A stretch of DNA of 64,000 nucleotides from Aotearoamyces nothofagi. Taxonomy: Eukaryota > Ascomycota > Leotiomycetes > Leotiales > Tympanidaceae. Below the pieces are notes generated by a model. It saw only the letters and a list, made by a program, of their open reading frames with translations, searched no databases and had not been told where the DNA came from. The position numbers and the translations under genes were made by a program. The stretch covers positions 496,001 through 560,000 of the forward strand of contig JADDTR010000010.1 in NCBI GenBank assembly GCA_015345905.1, in the 5' to 3' direction. Positions 1 through 12,270 of the stretch are shown one piece after another. Within the stretch, counting starts at the first letter, position 1, and each line of letters begins with the position of its first letter.

Positions 1-3000
1 ATCTGTTTTATCCACTTGGCCGATCGGAGTGTTGCCCAGGAAGTCATAGTCTCAAGCGTGATCTTCATCTCCCGAAAGTGGCTCAGATGCGCCGATGCAC
101 CTTGTTGTCGTCAGAGTACCTGGGTAGCATTACTACAGGTGAGCCTTTGTCAGCTTCAATTTGATGTTTGTGCCTTTTGCTGGTATTTAATTGCCGTGTA
201 TAAGGCCTCGACATATCTGGTATCTAGCTCCTTCATGTCAAGGATCGCGAAGCCTAGGCATCGACTATCTCCACCGTCAATTAAATGCCCGAGCCCCTAT
301 TGAGCAAAGAGTGCATGGGCAACCACTTCATCCTAGAAATGCTAGAAGTGTATCCACACAAAACAAATCAGGACCTAGGTAAGCTCTACCTATACTATAC
401 TTATGCGTATCAAATATATCGAAGAATTTAGAGTGCGTGTGGGGATTGTACTCTGTCGATTGCTCCAAGAACTAGTGGCGCCGAAAAATTATAGGAGTCA
501 GGGATACCTACAGAGTTTATGTCAACTTAACGAATGGATTCATGACTTACATTCTCGTAGCTTCGCACAGATGCCAAAATCGGCCATTAAGAGCTTTATA
601 AAATTGTCAGCCTATTCTCAATCGACCCTAAAACATCCACAATAATTTTAACGCGGTATGAGGAGGGATTCGAGTCAAAATAGGAACATGCAGCAAAAAC
701 TATCAGAGAACTCTATCGAGCCAACCGTAATAGAGGCGGTTTGTATCCATGGCATTAGAACTCGATTATATTGTTATTACTGAGTGAATGGAGATATAGG
801 TTTGAAGTTACACACGCACACAAAGATACTTTTACCTCATGGACTGGCCGCAGCGCACTTGTATGTAGTGGAATATAAATAATGGTGAGAATATGAGACG
901 AATAACTCTAGATCCGCGGATAATCTAAGATGGATTCCGTATTTAACAATCTCGACGCAACTTAACTTCATTATTAGAATCTCAAGGCCATCCTTAAGAC
1001 CATCTTTATCAACTAACTACAATCCAAATATGCCAGCCACCTGCCAAATATCGTTTACCTGAGACAGACCTCTCTGGTTTATAAGATATAGGCATCCCAC
1101 CAATAGCATGCAATGAGCTGCCCTGAGGAAGCCCCATCAAGATGAACACGACGGGTAGGGAAAGGCTTGAACCGTTCTACCGCGCCTAGTAGATAGGTAA
1201 CGGCAAGGAGATTGCGACACATCTTCTTATACCGGGTAAATGCATAATACGAGAGACCTCAGTCCACAGGCTTTCTTCCCGCGTTAGCCGCCGTGGTTGT
1301 CAGTTACACAGAGAAGATCACAAGATCAATGGAAAGATCTAATGGGCAAGCTTCTCCTCTCCGCTACCTTCAGTCATCTCAGCTCAAGATGGAAGCAGGA
1401 AGCTCAGGGGTATCCAGAGCGGCGTTGCGTAAGGCAATGGATCAGGCGCCTGGGCAAGAGAACCTTTGGAGGTACAGCCAGGCTATGGCCACAAGAAGGC
1501 ACGGTCGGTAGTATCTTAGGCAGGCGGGTCTATTGATGGAGCTTGCCGGGGCATCCTCGAGGGTAGGATTGGCGGCAAACTCGAGGCATAATGCAGATGG
1601 AGGGAGCCCCGGCAGATTCCGTATGTCCACTGGCCGCAATTGTGGCCATCCACTGTACCTTACAGCCTGCTTGAAGGAGAGCATGGCACCTCGTAAAGGC
1701 GTGTGTTAACGTTAGCACGCACGTACAGTACAGCACCTACAGCGCTCCAGGCGCAGCCGAGAATACCGGAACGATGACCAGGCATCGGCAGATTCCCAGG
1801 GCCCGGGGCACAGTGGGCCCAGTGGCCACAGCAATGGCGCCATAGGGGGAGGGTGCGGCTTCCGGCCTGGGCTAGGGCGTGCAGGGCGTGCGAAAGCCAA
1901 GTACTGCCGCCAATCTCAAGCAGCAGTGAATCCGATGCACTCCGGAGATGCTGTCATGGCCCGTCTACCGGACGGCGGACAGTGGCCTGGGGTGCGCCTC
2001 TCGGTGGCCCGAGTTCCTCGTGCCCACCGTGAGGAGGCTCGCAGGCGGGACGTCGATGCACCTCATGCGAGGCCGTGATAGCGCAATCCACCGTCTTTCC
2101 GTCATCCGCGCCGAGTGCCCGTGGAGCACTCCCCCTCTGCTTATCGGAGCCGAACCCCTGCAAGGCCTACGGTGGGACGGTATGGCAGGGCCCCCCGTCG
2201 AGCCGATACAGGACCGTGCGGATGGCGGGGCGGAAGGCGGAGCGGGCACCAGCGGCCCGGCAATGCCGTCGCAACGGCCAGCCGGAACAATACAGTACAG
2301 TGCGGTAAAATCGACACCTGATAGCCGTGTGTGGTTGGCAGGATGGCGCCTATCTCTCCTGCCTTGCGACTGCGCTATCTCGTCCCTTCGTGTGCGCGGC
2401 GGGCTACCGTGCTCAGGACCGTTTGTGGATTCTTATCGGCTACGGCAGCCACTTGGCACGATGCTTTATCTGTGCCGTTCCTTCGTGATTGCGATACCGC
2501 CGCGGCATCTCCCATTCGAGACTCCGGCATGTCAAGTACGGTGCGTACCATGAGGCCGCGGCCGGCGCCGGGTGGGCGTGGTCGCTGACTAAGGCACAGA
2601 GGAGGAAAGGCGGCAAGAGAATGAAGAAAGAGATCGTACCTGCATATGCCTGCGTTGCAGCGTGTGCATTGCATCCTACATTGCATCCTACATTGCATCC
2701 GGCATTGCATCCTGCATGCACCTGCACCACAACATGCATTGCATCTTAGCATCTCGTGCATTCGATAAGGCCGGATATTAGACGTGCCTCAGCTAACTAT
2801 TGTAACGCCAATCAAGGAGACTGCAATCTAAAAGTCCCTGGAAAGCCGCTTTGGACTTGCTACGAATCTATGCATGTTGCTGATTCCAATCTTAATCCCT
2901 TTATTGATAGACAACTCGGAATCAATGGCTACTGACCCTCGACGCGCGGCACAGCTGTAGGCTGCCACTTGAGAAACTGGAATTCCCGTATGGGAGGGCT

Positions 3001-3649
3001 CCAGGTTGGGACGTTGGCTAGATAAGAGAGTAAGACTTAGGATAAAGTACTGCTGGAGAGATCTAGAGTTCAATAAAAAGGAGAGAACCGGCTTCTTCTT
3101 ATCGGGAGAGACAAAAGTATTAGAGGGAAATCGCTTTAAACACTATCAAAAAGTTATTCGACAGTAAGAGCTGGGGAAACGAATGCCTGCCAGGGTCGTT
3201 GGCTGGATCTTGGAGTAGAAATATCCGGAATAAGCTATATTTTTTATATTCAAACTTGCGGCTTTGGCTGGAGGTGAAGGAAACTCAATATAAATAGATA
3301 CATTGTTTGTGTATTTGAGGAATAGAGAGCAGTATTGGGATGCGGTGGATGATCTGTACAGCCTATAGTATGCTATCTACGATATCGACAACACCGTAGA
3401 GCCTTAGAAATGCCGTTAGACATTCAGGCACCAAGAACATCACGTAAGCGAGTTTCTCATGAGATTTAGTGCTTAGACGCTTATATATCAAGAAGAATAT
3501 CTTGCGACTTACAAACTCTCCTCAGGTAAACTAAACAGAGATCGTCCTCTCGTTTCGATGACCTGTTGCCAAGTTGCTTCTGCAAACCCGCGGGTGGTCT
3601 TCTGACAGCCTTTCGTTTTCCGGTCAAGCAATCTTGAACACGACCTAAC
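1..3649. other. gene-free stretch
   Basis: I see no supportable gene here. Open frames exist on both strands, mostly in the GC-rich part (about 1,730-2,640), but they overlap each other, lack family motifs and mostly lack an ATG. The right end presumably holds the promoter and 5' UTR of the acyltransferase gene. The only clear structure is a short tandem repeat near 2.67 kb, listed separately. Confidence 0.6.
2667..2714. repeat. 4 x 12-bp tandem repeat
   Basis: Four head-to-tail copies of a 12-bp unit, CATTGCATCCTA. The first two are identical and the last two differ at the final two bases or final base. A further scattered CATTGCATC lies just downstream. It is a simple minisatellite with no sign of function. 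It creates a Cys/Met-rich open frame on the minus strand that should not be taken as a gene. Confidence 0.9.
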
Positions 3650-5616
3650 ATGGCGCGAAAACCATCAACGGCACCTACAGCTAGCTGGATATATGATTTC
3701 GTTCTCAATATATTCGCGCCGTCACTCGAAATCTTCTTCAGGGAAGTCCAGGTCCGTGGAGCATGGAGGGTCCCTGATCAAGGGGCTGTCATCCTCGTGG
3801 CGGCTCCCCATGCCAACCAGGTTTGTCTTAATCTGTATTTTCATCGGCTAGGCCATTAACAACTGGTTAGTATGTCGACTCCTTGGTTCTTATGCGCATT
3901 ATGAAGGCTTTGAACCGGCGTGTTTCATGGCTCATGGCCGAAAAGTCTTTTGATAAGCCTATTATCGGTCCCCTTGCCACCCTTATCGGTGCTGTACCAG
4001 TATCTAGAGCGATGGATAACATCAAACTTGCCAAAGGGAGTATTCATTTTCTAGACTCGAAGGGAGATCTAAGCATGCTGGGTGGTTTCGGAACCCAGTT
4101 TGATGGGCCAGATTTTGAAGTTGGCGGCTCAATTTATTTGCCAACCATCAATGGCGGGTCTCAGAAACTCGATATCGCCGAGATTTGTGGCCCGGAGAAA
4201 CTCATTCTGAAACTCGCACCTACTTCGAAAGAAGTTCTTGATCAGCTCTCTCGGCCAGATGGAATAAGCTTCAAGGTTGCTCCTCATGTCGACCAGACTG
4301 ATGTTTACAATGCGGTATTTGACAGACTTAGCAAAGATGGATGCATTGGAATTTTCCCTGAAGGTGGCAGTCACGATCGCACAGATCTGCTCCCTCTGAA
4401 AGGTACATCCCTAATATGATTCAAGAATGACGTACTAACAACTTGTAGCTGGAATCGCAATTATGGCGCTCGGTAGTCTTTCTCAGGGCACTCGCGTTAC
4501 AGTAATTCCGGTGGGCATGAATTACTTCCACCCACACAAATTCCGCTCTAGGGCGATTATAGAATTTGGAGAACCGGTGGAAATCTCAGCAGAACTAGTC
4601 GACAATTTCAGAAACGGCAGGCGTCGTGACAGTGTCGGCTCTTTACTGAGTAGCATTTACGAGTCCTTAGCGGCCGTGACCATGACCGCTCCCGATTTCG
4701 AGACGATGATGGTAAGGCATCTTCTACCCCCTTCTCTATCTCGTCTCTAATTTCATTGCAGCTTATTCATGCGGCGAGGCGATTATACACCTCTACAAGA
4801 AAGCAGCTTCCGCTCTCCACGGTTATCGAGATAAATCGGCGTCTCGTCAAAGGTTACACCCAGTACAAAACAGACCCAAGAATCGAGAGGGTATCCCAAT
4901 CCATCAGCCAATACGCCTGCCAACTTCGCCTTCTTGGCATTCGCGATCATCAAGTGGAGTACGCCCGCTTTTCATCCATCTGGGTTGTCTCGTCTTTGAT
5001 CTACCGCATCTCAAAACTCAGCGTCCTCGCCATTGGGACACTGCCTGGACTTCTACTATTCTCTCCAATCTTTGTTGCCGCTAGGGTGTATTCCCATAAG
5101 AAGACAAAGGAGGCCTTAGCGGCATCAACTGTGAAGGTCCGAGGCAATGACGTTATGGCTACATGGAAAATCCTAGTCGCTGGACTACTCGCGCCATTGC
5201 TTTATACTTACTACGCTGTCGTGATTGCACTGTGGACACGATACAACCGCATCAACAGTCTAGTCCCTGAAAACATTCCTATCTGGACCATTGTGGTTGC
5301 TGCATACATCATCTTTCCGATACTCACCTATGCTGCTTTGATCCTCGGAGAGAGCGGGATGGACATACTCAAGTCCCTTCGACCCCTCGTCCTCTGTCTG
5401 TCGCCCTCATCAGCTGGCACACTCACTCAGCTGCGAGAGCAGAGAATCGAGCTGTCTCGACGAGTGACAGAACTTATTAACACATTTGGCCCGGATCTCT
5501 TTCCAGACTGCGATGCAGCAAAGCTACCACATCCGAGGAAGCTCTATGCTGATGTTTCACCGAATGATACTTTGGATGATCTAGCAGATACCGAGTTCTT
5601 TTCAATTACTACATGA
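3650..5616 (+). CDS. glycerol-3-phosphate O-acyltransferase, Gpt2/Sct1 type
   Basis: Catalyses the first acylation of glycerol-3-phosphate (or dihydroxyacetone phosphate) in phospholipid and triacylglycerol synthesis at the ER membrane. Exons are 3650-3820, 3871-4402, 4449-4711 and 4762-5616, giving 606 aa; the second intron carries a TACTAAC branch site. The acyltransferase blocks are visible: block I APHANQ split by intron 1 and continued by YVDS (residues about 52-61), block III FPEGGSHDRTDLLPL (about 217-231), and block IV VIPVGMNYF (about 253). Hydrophobic segments near 408-435, 455-480 and 496-517 fit the family's membrane anchors. Yeast Gpt2 and Sct1 are about 740-760 aa, so this protein has a short C-terminus and lacks the usual Ser-rich tail. 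It may be a secondary paralogue, or a 3' exon may be missed. The family call is secure. The exact paralogue is not. Confidence 0.9.
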
Positions 5617-6640
5617 GAATCTCTTGTCCTTCCATGTTATACAAATTGGAGCAAGTAAAGCACTGCTACAGCCGAGTCCTGGAAATCGCTTTCCCAGTAG
5701 TTTCACTTACATTATACTTCCAGGCAGATCCTGTCCTAGATGTTGAAGAAGTAGACTATCTGAGCACTGTTGTAACACAATTTACAGGGTACTGTTTCGG
5801 CATCACTTAACAATACTACCCAAGTCACTACTACCTTCCTTTACAATATCCTCACATCTCATCAGGTTACAGTATATCCAGAAAGGAGGCAGGCTGAACT
5901 TTAGTATAATCTTTCATCCTCCTATCCTATCTAATCGCAATATCTGTCTGGCGCATAAAGACACACTCGTACTCGTAGCCACGCTTTCGTCGCGTCAAAT
6001 CGCATTCGCAGTCGCCCTTGCTATCGCCCTCGCTATCGTATTCTGCTCTCGCTCGTACTCGTACTCGTTCTCTTTGCTCTACCGCGCGGCGCCAAGCGGG
6101 TGCGGAGTTTCCCACGTCCATAGCCGCAACCGGCTCGTACAGCTCAGTTCAGCTCGTTCATGTGCCGCCAGACAGCGTACTCGCTCGCGTACTTGAACGT
6201 CTCTCGTTCCCCTTGATCCCTCGTTCTCCCTTGTATTCATGCGTGCGTGCTCCTTCTTCCCTACGGAGTATCAACCACGCCTGCGCACCACTGCCTTCCC
6301 CAATCTAGCCATTGTCCGACGTGTTCGTCGTTGCTTGCACTGCTTGCATTGCTTGTACATTCGCTCACCGCCTCGCGTATTGGTGGTGTTTACGATATTC
6401 CTATTGCTCCGGCCTCATCTCATCACGTCACGCTTTACGGTACTCAGCACCTGAGCACGTACTGCGCACACGCACAGGAGCCGGCAGATATCTAGATCGC
6501 CTCTTCTAGCGTCGGTATTTCGAGACTTCTCGAAGCTGCACTTGTGGGGAACCATAGATCCCAGAAACGCCATCAGTCCTACCAAGAACCGCGATACGGC
6601 TACCAAGCAACGGCCCAGTGAACTAGTCCGGGTAGCGGCC
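5617..6640. other. intergenic, CT-rich
   Basis: No gene seen. Between about 5,980 and 6,240 the plus strand is pyrimidine-rich with repeated CTCGTACTCG-like units. This is common in fungal promoters and leaders, and it lies upstream of the Zn2Cys6 gene. The open frame continues upstream of that gene's ATG but only from a TTG codon. Confidence 0.5.
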
Positions 6641-8045
6641 ATGCGTAAACCACATCGCAAGACTAGGACTGGCTGTAAGTCTTGCAAGGCAAGGAGAATA
6701 AAAGTAAGTTGCATACTTTGTTTTCCGACGCGCACGTGACATCTATGGTCACATGACGTTCTTCAATCAGTGCTTCGGCTGGAGCTCCCTAATTTGTCGG
6801 ATAGAGATGCAACCCCTTTTCCTAATTTCCCCTTGGGTGGTAGAAAGGTATCTCTGTGTGGCTGACACTCTTGTTTGATAATGTTAGTGCGATGAGGGAA
6901 AACCGTCTTGTCGAAACTGTTCCAACCGTACTGTAGAGTGTATCTATCAATTACCAGCGCCGCCAAACTCTGAGGGACCACCGGTACACGCACCCAGCGC
7001 ACACTCACGTAATCATGCAACACAGAGTGCGGTATCAGCTAGCCCGGTGAACTATGAGAATACTTCTAGTTATCATAGCCCGATTGTCGACAGACCTGTC
7101 ATGAGTCCTCAAACTCATGAGCAGGTTACAAGTCTAAATCTAGTTCACCTCGAGCTCCTTCACAACTTCACCACGTCAACGTGCTTTACCTTGAACAGCG
7201 ATCCGATACTAAGAACCTTATGGCGGTTAAACGTTCCACGGCTAGGGTTTTCTTTCGACTTTGTTATGCATGCTATTCTGGCTCTATCTGCTTTACATAT
7301 GGCACGGTTTTCTCCAAGAAGAGACATGCATCTAGTAGAGGCCGAAGCTCTTCACCAAGCTGGTCTACGTCAAGCAACGACTATGCTAGCACATGTTACA
7401 CCGCAGAACTGCTCTGCTCTCTATATTTTTACAGCCTTAAGTTGCCTCATAACGCTAGCAAGTCCTCGGAAGCCGCACGATATTCTTCTTGTCGGAGAGA
7501 ATAGCATTGCAGAATGGCTACTCCTCTTCCGTGGCACTCGCTCTGTGATAACAACTGCGGAGGTCTCATTACGTTCTGGGCCTTTAGGAGCAATGTTTGT
7601 AGCCGGTCAGCAGCGGACGGCGCTCCGCTTCGCACACGTAAATGACATGACGGTTGAAGGAGATCAGTGTGACAGGCTGCAGCAATTAATCCGCGAGAAC
7701 TCAACCAACGCAGATGATCTGACATCCTACATCGAAGCCATCACGGAACTACGCGGCCCGTTCAATATCGCCTACACGCCAGACTTCCAGAACTATGAAT
7801 CAGGCGATGTTTTCATCTGGCTCTTCCGCTTGTCTGATCATTATCTCCATCTGTTGCAGCAGCGGAAGCAGGAGGCTTTGACCGTCTTCGCGTTCTTCTG
7901 CGTCATACTCAAACGCTTCGATTCTACCTGGTACATCAACGGCTGGAGCGACCATCTCCTAAGCCGCATATACTATCTTCTAGACGAGCAGCATCGGCTC
8001 TGGATACAGTGGCCCATAGAGGAGACGGGGCTGGCTTTATATTGA
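6641..8045 (+). CDS. Zn(II)2Cys6 transcription factor (Upc2-like layout)
   Basis: A nuclear DNA-binding regulator of the fungal C6 class. Exons 6641-6703 and 6888-8045 give 406 aa. The DNA-binding domain is at the extreme N-terminus: RKPHRKTRTGCKSCKARRIK runs up to the intron, and the second exon supplies CDEGKPSCRNC. Together they form C-x2-C-x6-C-x6-C-x2-C-x6-C. The 184-nt intron sits exactly before the third zinc-binding cysteine, a position often used in this family. The basic run before the first cysteine and the short C-terminal domain (HxxLLHNF, then a long helical region) resemble sterol-regulator-like Upc2 relatives with the DUF3468 domain. That is a family resemblance, not evidence of a sterol role. 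I chose the ATG directly before the basic run because the open frame upstream has no ATG. Targets are unknown. Confidence 0.85.
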
Positions 8046-8416
8046 GCCCTCTAGAGATTCTTGTCGGACAGGCGGCTCGGTCAACTGCATGTGTTTCTAT
8101 ATTTGTTTCGCGTTTTGGGCTGGGGGTTCCCGGATGGAGATACGGAGGAGGGGGGCAAGGATCATGGAATAATATTTAACCTGCTGGTTTTCGCGGTAGA
8201 CCCCCCAATAGTTTGGGTTGGAGGGGCGAGGATAAAATAAAATATAGACTTCGCCACCTTGAGTTAACAGGCTTAAATTAATTAATCGCATCTATATTTA
8301 TAACTCTCGCGGTGTACACCACGGGCACGTTCAGCTCGGACAGGGCTAGTGGACATAGTACTCAAGAATAGTTATCAAGGTTATAAACATTATAATATTA
8401 CGTATCCTAGCCCTCA
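8046..8416. other. convergent intergenic region
   Basis: AT-rich gap between two converging genes, the Zn2Cys6 gene on plus and the pepsin-like gene on minus. It should hold both 3' UTRs and poly(A) sites. No other structure seen. Confidence 0.6.
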
Positions 8417-10372
8417 TCACCTACCCGGCATATGTTCTAACGGTCCGCTCTCCCTATTCTCCCCCGCAGCACCCTCAGCAGCACCCTCAGCCGCGCCTTC
8501 GCCCTCTCCCTCCGGCACGTCCTTCAGTGGCAAGCTCTTCCTCTTCACCACCGTCGCGGCGCCACCGACGCCAGCCCTGCTCTCCAGGCTCTGCTCCCCG
8601 TCCTGCGTGTCTCGGGAAACCGGGCCCGCAAACATCTCGCTCGCAGGCGAATGCGGAGACGGCAGCTCCGAAATGACAGGTTTCGTCTCGGGGACCTCTC
8701 CGGTTGGTTTGTCTTCGGCGTTGGCCGCTTCGCCCTGCTGGTAGCTGGGTGGTGCGTCTTGCGGCGACGCTGGGGCTGCAGCCGAGCGACGCTTGCGCCA
8801 GATGAAGAGGCCGATTCCCAGCGCGATGAGGACCACGACGGGGACTGTGACGCCGACGGCGATGGCGGTTGTGTGGGAGGAGTTGGACTTGTGAGCGGGT
8901 GAGACCGAGGGGCTAGTGGTTGGCGAGTTGGTGGGGGTGGAGGTTGTGGAACTTGCAGGAACGCCGGTGACTTGAGGGATGGAGGTTTCGCCAGCGGAGA
9001 ACTCGACGAAATTGGACTTGGTAGCGTTGGGGTTTGATTGGGCGAGACTGGCTTGGTTGTTGGCGAGGTCGTAGACAATATAAGCTGATCTAACGAACGT
9101 CTCCCCAAGCTGTGCTGGTTGTCTGTTGTTTGTTAGGCCCTGTTCTATTTTATGGTTTACATTTTGTCGGTATTTTGGGAAGACTTACGAGCCGGCTGGC
9201 ATGATGCCTAGCCAGCAGACATTCTTAAACGGCGTATTTGTAGGAGCTGGGTCTTCCAGACCCTCAAGCACGAGATCAGATAATGATACATCGATGACAG
9301 GTCCGGAATGGCCCCCGAAGCCAAATGCCATGGACTCTGAAGAACTCCTATGAGCACAATCGACAATCCAAGGGTACGTGCCGTTGTAATAATTCACCGC
9401 GTTTAGGAGTGCGAAAGTCTTATTCGCAATATCATCAGGAAGATAGGTGAGCGTTGCTCCAACCTCTAGTAGAGCTGGCACAGAGAATAACGAGTTCGTG
9501 AGATCCGTGACATTGTTCTCGGCGCCTACAAGTGACAAAGATGTCAACTCGACTGAGAAATTCGTGTAGTTTTTGTTATTGTCTGCTAAAATCGGGATGG
9601 TAATCAAATTACCGATATACTTCTCGGTATCCACGCCGCCGAACAGGATACTGCCGGTACTGCTTTCCCGTGTGTTGAGCCACACACTAAATGCCTTGCT
9701 TTTGATCTTGCCATAGAAAAAGAGCTGATCGAGCAGGCTAGGATGCTCTTTGGCGGAGGCCTCATTACTATCGTACCCAATGCCCATCACACCGGCTAAA
9801 GCGCTAAAGTTGCCAGTTGTGTTAAAGGAGAGACCCATTTCTAGTGTAAACTGCTCATCGCCAATTTTGAAGGTATCATTGATATAATCCCCATGGGCGC
9901 CTGAGCCGTCCACATAGTTGATGTCGAAGCCGCCAGCACCAACGGTGCTGATTGTCGTAGAGGCATTAGGATTGACTATACTCAGAGTTAGTATTAACGT
10001 GCAGACTTAATTGCAAATAGTTCGAGGCATCCGGCTAAAGTAATTGTAATTGTACTGACATGTTGTCAAGCATTTGCCATTGCATCCAGCACTCGACTCA
10101 GCAATTACCCATATATCGCTACTACCAGTGCTCAAGCTTAGAGACACATTCTGAGGAGGTATGCCGATACCAACAAATGCGAAGTAGGCTCCATACGAGA
10201 TGTTATTGAAAAGACTGTCGTCTGGGAGGTCTCGTCGGAGCCGTGATAGAGGCTGGCTATTCTGTCCTGGAGAGCGCGAGATATCATATGCGACTACCTT
10301 CTGTGCGGATGCATGGCATGGTAACCAGGCAATGGACAACGCTATTATGGAAATGATGGCGAAAAGCTTCAT
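8417..10372 (-). CDS. membrane-anchored pepsin-like protein lacking both catalytic Asp
   Basis: An A1 (pepsin/yapsin-like) fold protein of 601 aa. Exons in coding order are 10372-10060, 9975-9189 and 9122-8417. It begins with a signal peptide (MKLFAIISIIALSIAW, cleaved near CHASAQ), then the two-lobed peptidase domain. After that comes a Ser/Thr/Pro-rich stalk, a membrane span (VPVVVLIALGIGLFIW, near residue 410) followed by KRR, and a cytosolic tail rich in Pro, Glu and GAAE repeats. The flap tyrosine region (INYVDGSGAHG) and the LGETFVRSAYIVYDL block are kept. The two catalytic motifs are not: the first reads LSLSTGSSDIW, with Ser where DTGS has Asp, and the second reads LLEVGATLTYL, with Glu-Val-Gly-Ala where D-S-G-T is usual. 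By family knowledge this should be catalytically dead, so a binding or sensing role is plausible but inferred. The ATG is set by the signal peptide. Confidence 0.9.
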
Positions 10373-11730
10373 TTTGAAAGGGTTGTATAGATGTAATTGA
10401 ATCCCACTCCCACTCCGGGGGGAGTCCAAGCATGCAAAGAAGAAATCATTCAAGTCAAACGACGGCTCAGCGCATAACCCGCCTAACTCTCCCGGGGGCA
10501 TTTGGGGGCGGAAGTGTGCCGCCGTCCAATGCCTGCTGCATCATGCGGCGTGAACGGTCCGATGCAGCCAATCAAAGGAGCGCTCGGGCAAGGCTGAGAG
10601 AGCTGGCCAGTAGTTGACGCGGTAGAGAGCGCGTCTAGACAGTGGCAGGGGTGCAGAGCTGAAGGAATATATGTCAGCAGCATCATACCTGCTGCTTACG
10701 CCGCCGTGTTGGCGACAGATCTGCACCGAGGACGACTCGAGCCGTAGAGGAAACGATGGCAGCAAGTCCGCCTTCACCCATCACTACCAAGAGCGATGGA
10801 GCTGGTAGAAGAACCATAAAGATAGACGGCACTTGAGAGTCCGGTCTGCCGTCTGTCCACCAGGGCAGGTGTATCAGATTAACGGTCTCAGCAAAATGGC
10901 CCCCAAGGAGGAGGCGAGGCTGAGGTTGGGCATACTACTCATGGTGGGCAGCGATCTTCTGCCACGTCAGTCCACGGTGGTAGGCATGTAATCGGTAGGT
11001 AGTATCCTGGGTTCTCGAGGAGTTGGCCTGCCGCCATACCCGTGATAAAACGAAGAAGATCCAGCAGCCGGCCTTCGTCATATACACCGGGCGGGCAGTA
11101 ATGAGGATCGCCATCGAGCACACGGGAAGAAAAGAAATGCAGAATGCGGGACATCGGTAGCTAGTTGAGTCGATATGGGTTCGATTACCGAGGCATACCA
11201 GGCTTCGATAAACGTAAGGCAGTTCCCATACTCTCTATTATAAGTATTTTAGCCAGAATTAAGTATTATATCACCATTTAACCTAGTATACTGCAGCTAC
11301 ATGTGACACCCGAGAACATTCGCCGTTTCGTGACGAGAATCGTGTTGCCGTTTGCCAACTTGCCGTTGTTCTACATTTCGCGGTTGTTTTGCTTCTTGTC
11401 GTCGGCCACCTTGTTCACAGCGGCGGGCCTGATTGCTCCAGTGCAACAGACGAAAGTAGATAGGTTCCGTCCGCTGCGCCCGAGCACACAAGAGGCGGTC
11501 TTGTATCTGTTGTGACAAATTTCGTGTCCCAGACTTTCTTTTGGTATGCTTTTGGCAGCCGACATAAGTCGTTAAATACCCAGCGACTCTCGATTTCCGA
11601 CGGTTGTTGTTGAATTTACTATTGCCTTAGGCAGATATTCCAAATATCCGATTACGTCGAACACGAAACGAAACCTTTTATCTACCGCACAGCACACATG
11701 CGGAGGGCAACAAGACGATTTATTAACGCA
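10373..11730. other. intergenic region between divergent genes
   Basis: 1.36 kb shared upstream region between the pepsin-like gene (minus) and the DUF2196/CUE gene (plus). No gene seen. A GGTTCGATTAC stretch near 11,178 resembles a tRNA T-arm, but no tRNA folds around it. Confidence 0.5.
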
Positions 11731-12270
11731 ATGACGGTCCCCCGAATGACACAGCTTGGCCCTGGGATCGGCGTCAATATCGTTCTCAAAGCCGACCAAC
11801 CTACAGGCAAGCTTACAACCGGCCATATCGGTGACATCCTCACTCGCGGAGACCATCCCAGAGGCATCAAAGTGCGCCTTACAAGCGGGCAGATTGGGCG
11901 TGTCCAGTCACTCTCATCCACGGCTGCATCTACAAATACCGAGTCACCTATCACATCTCCACAAGCTGCTCCATCACAGTTATCTCAGATACGGTCTGGG
12001 AGGGGTTTGCGCGGCATTCAAGATGATTATCGGCTAGATCCTGAACCTGCGGAAACCAGCAATCTTTTCGATTATATCAAGGCGCCAAAGCAGAAGAAGA
12101 AGAAGAAGGGCACTTCGGTTCCTCTCCCGGGCGATAACCTGACACCTCAGCAACAGCTAGAGGCGGAATTTCCAAAGGTCGACTCGGCATTGGTTGCTGC
12201 TATACTGGCGGATCATGAAGCTGATGTCCCGTTGGCTCGAGCTACCTTAACTTCGCTTTCTACAGGGTAG
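11731..12270 (+). CDS. YwbE/DUF2196 domain plus CUE domain protein
   Basis: A single-exon protein of 179 aa. The N-terminal half matches the small YwbE (DUF2196) family: VNIVLKADQPTGKLTTGHIG (residues about 16-35), then DHPRGIKVRL (about 43-52) and GQIGRVQSL. The middle is low-complexity and ends in a basic AP-KQKKKKKG run. The C-terminus, LEAEFPKVDSALVAAILADH (about 145-164), is a CUE-type helical bundle, a class that binds ubiquitin. Bacterial YwbE is only about 65 aa, so the fungal protein adds a linker and a CUE domain. YwbE function is not known; the fold looks like a small beta-barrel. An in-frame ATG lies 33 nt upstream (11698). I prefer 11731 because the domain begins right after it. 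Confidence 0.8.
   Translation: MTVPRMTQLGPGIGVNIVLKADQPTGKLTTGHIGDILTRGDHPRGIKVRLTSGQIGRVQSLSSTAASTNTESPITSPQAAPSQLSQIRSGRGLRGIQDDYRLDPEPAETSNLFDYIKAPKQKKKKKGTSVPLPGDNLTPQQQLEAEFPKVDSALVAAILADHEADVPLARATLTSLSTG

Noticed and set aside
1948-2761. Long overlapping open frames on both strands in a GC-rich stretch
   Set aside because: Several frames are open at once, which follows from GC-rich composition and a tandem repeat. No domains or consistent splice plan were seen.
8545-9108. Minus-strand frame of about 187 codons inside the pepsin-like gene
   Set aside because: It is out of frame with the real exon 3 and consists of Pro/Ser/Arg-rich shadow sequence.
11165-11200. tRNA-like T-arm, GGTTCGATTAC
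   Set aside because: No acceptor or anticodon stem can be formed around it.
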